Assembly (NCBI GenBank): GCA_965197375.1
Contig: CBDAMZ010000008.1
Coordinates: 278,408 to 342,407 of the forward strand
Direction of reading: 5' to 3'
DNA: 64,000 nt
From: CBDAMZ01 sp965197375
GTDB lineage: Bacteria > Acidobacteriota > Vicinamibacteria > Vicinamibacterales > UBA8438
Position numbers and translations under genes: made by a program. Below the pieces are notes generated by a model that had not been told where the DNA came from, did no database searches, and saw only the letters and a list, made by a program, of their open reading frames with translations. Shown here piece after piece: positions 62,990 to 64,000 of this stretch. Each line of letters begins with the position of its first letter. Positions within the stretch are counted from its first letter, which is position 1.

Positions 62990-63240
62990 TGAGTGGGACG
63001 CCGCGCACCCGCGTGACTCACCCCCGTCCCCGTTGACCCGCTAATTTTGGATTGGAATCCAAAAGTCGGTCACCACCCCCGCACTGCACCGTCCGTCTGC
63101 TAGGGGTAGGGTGCGTCCTCGTCCTCTACGCGGTGCATCCGACCCGTCCCCGTTGTACCGCCCGCCGCCCTAGGCTACGCTAGTTGTCTCACCGTTCGTT
63201 GTTGTGGTCGGAGGAGCCTATGCGTAGACCCTACGCACGT
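62990..63240. repeat. Composite dispersed repeat with attached 5' leader module
   Basis: GAGTGGGACGCCGCGCACCC leader, CCCCCGTCCCCGTTGACCCG, hairpin TTTTGGATT/AATCCAAAA with GTCGGT, linker (TGCACCGTCCGTCTGC, TCTACGCGGTGCATCCGAC) and B unit, then CACCGTTCGTTGTTGTGGT, GGAGGA and a short frame at 63220. It is the most complete copy and includes the same 5' module as at 41840. Apart from this repeat, 62941-63266 holds nothing I can name. Confidence 0.8.
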
Positions 63241-63266
63241 CTCAGCACCATCCGATCTAGGTGATA

Positions 63267-63992
63267 ATGAATCTCAGTCGAGATGCTAGCCTCGGTGTGG
63301 TGCTCGTCTCCTACGCTTGTGGTGGGGGGAGCAGCTCATCACCAACCGCGCCATCGTTGGTGCCTCTGGCAACCGAGCGACCATCGCTCAACAATGAAGT
63401 CTTTCCGGAGGTGTGGTCGAGCAATGGATTCGATGGCCAAACCTACGAGTTTAAGACGAATTGCTTCGGTAACTTCGTTGCGCTCGAGACCTGCTTTCTC
63501 TGGACCATCACCGCAGTGATCGTGGAGTCGCCCGACGGCGTGCGGTTCGAACTCGAGAAAGACTTCAACATCAACACCTATTCGGGTGAGGTCACGCGGC
63601 GCTGGGTGCTCTACGGGCCGCCAGGCGCAGGCTTGCCGAGACCGGGAGAGTATCGGTTCCTCTACCAAGAGCAGGAGGAATTGGTGCTCACGCAGCTCGT
63701 GTCCTACGACCCGGAGACAGTGGATCCTCCAACGGGCGTCACGTGGAGTCGCGAGGGTAACGATCTGGTCGTCGGGTGGACGGCCCCGGCCGGCGCGATG
63801 CCTGCCATGTGGTACAAAGTTCTCATCTTCCCGGATGGAGGCGGCATCATCAGCGATAGATTCGAATGGGATGCCCGCAGTGCACGGCTGCTGAACGTGC
63901 CACTTGTGGACGGCGCGACAGGAAGACTCAATGTTGCGATCTACTTCAGCGGTGGCTACGCGTATTCCGAGTACCTGTCGATGACGTGGTGA
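63267..63992 (+). CDS. Putative lipoprotein of unknown function
   Basis: 241 residues from ATG 63267. The N-terminus is a short lipoprotein signal, LGVVLVSYACGGGSSSSPTA (Cys near 17). The rest is beta-rich: FDGQTYEFKTNCFGNFVALE, TCFLWTITAVIVESPDGVRF with a likely disulphide, and a fibronectin-type III-like end VTWSREGNDLVVGWTAPAGA. It is placed after a composite repeat and its 5' leader module. Family not recognised. Confidence 0.6.
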   Translation: MNLSRDASLGVVLVSYACGGGSSSSPTAPSLVPLATERPSLNNEVFPEVWSSNGFDGQTYEFKTNCFGNFVALETCFLWTITAVIVESPDGVRFELEKDFNINTYSGEVTRRWVLYGPPGAGLPRPGEYRFLYQEQEELVLTQLVSYDPETVDPPTGVTWSREGNDLVVGWTAPAGAMPAMWYKVLIFPDGGGIISDRFEWDARSARLLNVPLVDGATGRLNVAIYFSGGYAYSEYLSMTW

Positions 63993-64000
63993 TGGATGCC

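Noticed and set aside
37052..63240. CRISPR array made of the hairpin repeats
   Set aside because: Repeats are kilobases apart, diverged, and separated by genes, with no regular spacers or cas genes.

Overview
The window is GC-rich DNA from a Gram-negative bacterium. The style of its genes (Tat and lipoprotein signals, CocE/NonD and M19 peptidases, DUF4178/DUF350 proteins, many secreted hydrolases) fits an uncultured Acidobacteriota, perhaps Vicinamibacteria. No 16S or marker tree is available here, so that placement is an inference. Several otherwise normal genes carry single-base frameshifts. These are either decay or uncorrected assembly errors.

Layout. 0.4-17 kb is housekeeping and metabolism: a LacD-type aldolase, a PAS-GAF sensor, uridine kinase, a chlorite-dismutase-family protein, an M23 peptidase, a broken M4 protease, a TetR regulator beside an M19 dipeptidase, otsB, ligA, and an amidase-GerMN-rph-rdgB cluster. 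17-26.7 kb holds SSS and OPT transporters and several secreted alpha/beta hydrolases. 26.7-35.4 kb is one minus-strand catabolic cluster: a fused TRAP permease with its TAXI binding protein, a three-component Rieske dioxygenase, a DapA-family lyase, a bicupin protein and an ornithine-cyclodeaminase-family enzyme.

35.5-43.8 kb is an accessory island. Two 0.31-kb direct repeats, each holding a tRNA/tmRNA-like 3' end and the start of a phage DUF5681 gene, bracket 5.6 kb next to an integrase stump. A family of dispersed GC-rich hairpin repeats is interspersed with single cargo genes. Two cargo genes, a methyltransferase and an ArsC-family reductase, are interrupted by one in-frame TGA. In ArsC that TGA sits exactly at the catalytic cysteine. 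Both TGAs are followed 17 nt later by a hairpin loop beginning CGUGC, so I read them as selenocysteine codons.

43.9-54.3 kb is an envelope-stress cluster: DUF4178, a lipoprotein, DUF350, a K+ channel, a J-domain protein, a YbjN/Tir-like protein and PspA, facing a SpeE-like membrane aminopropyltransferase, a Tat FAD amine-oxidase-like protein, a membrane protein and DUF2617. 54.4 kb has the 3' half of a tRNA-Phe, an attachment-site scar. 54.6-64 kb is a second accessory region with more hairpin repeats, a complete IS3 element inserted in a hydrolase remnant, copA-copB copper genes and a mer-like operon. Its MerP carries a TGA at the first cysteine of the metal-binding CxxC, again followed by N17 and a CGUAC hairpin loop. 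That makes three candidate selenoproteins sharing one SECIS-like layout. I saw no sel genes in the window.
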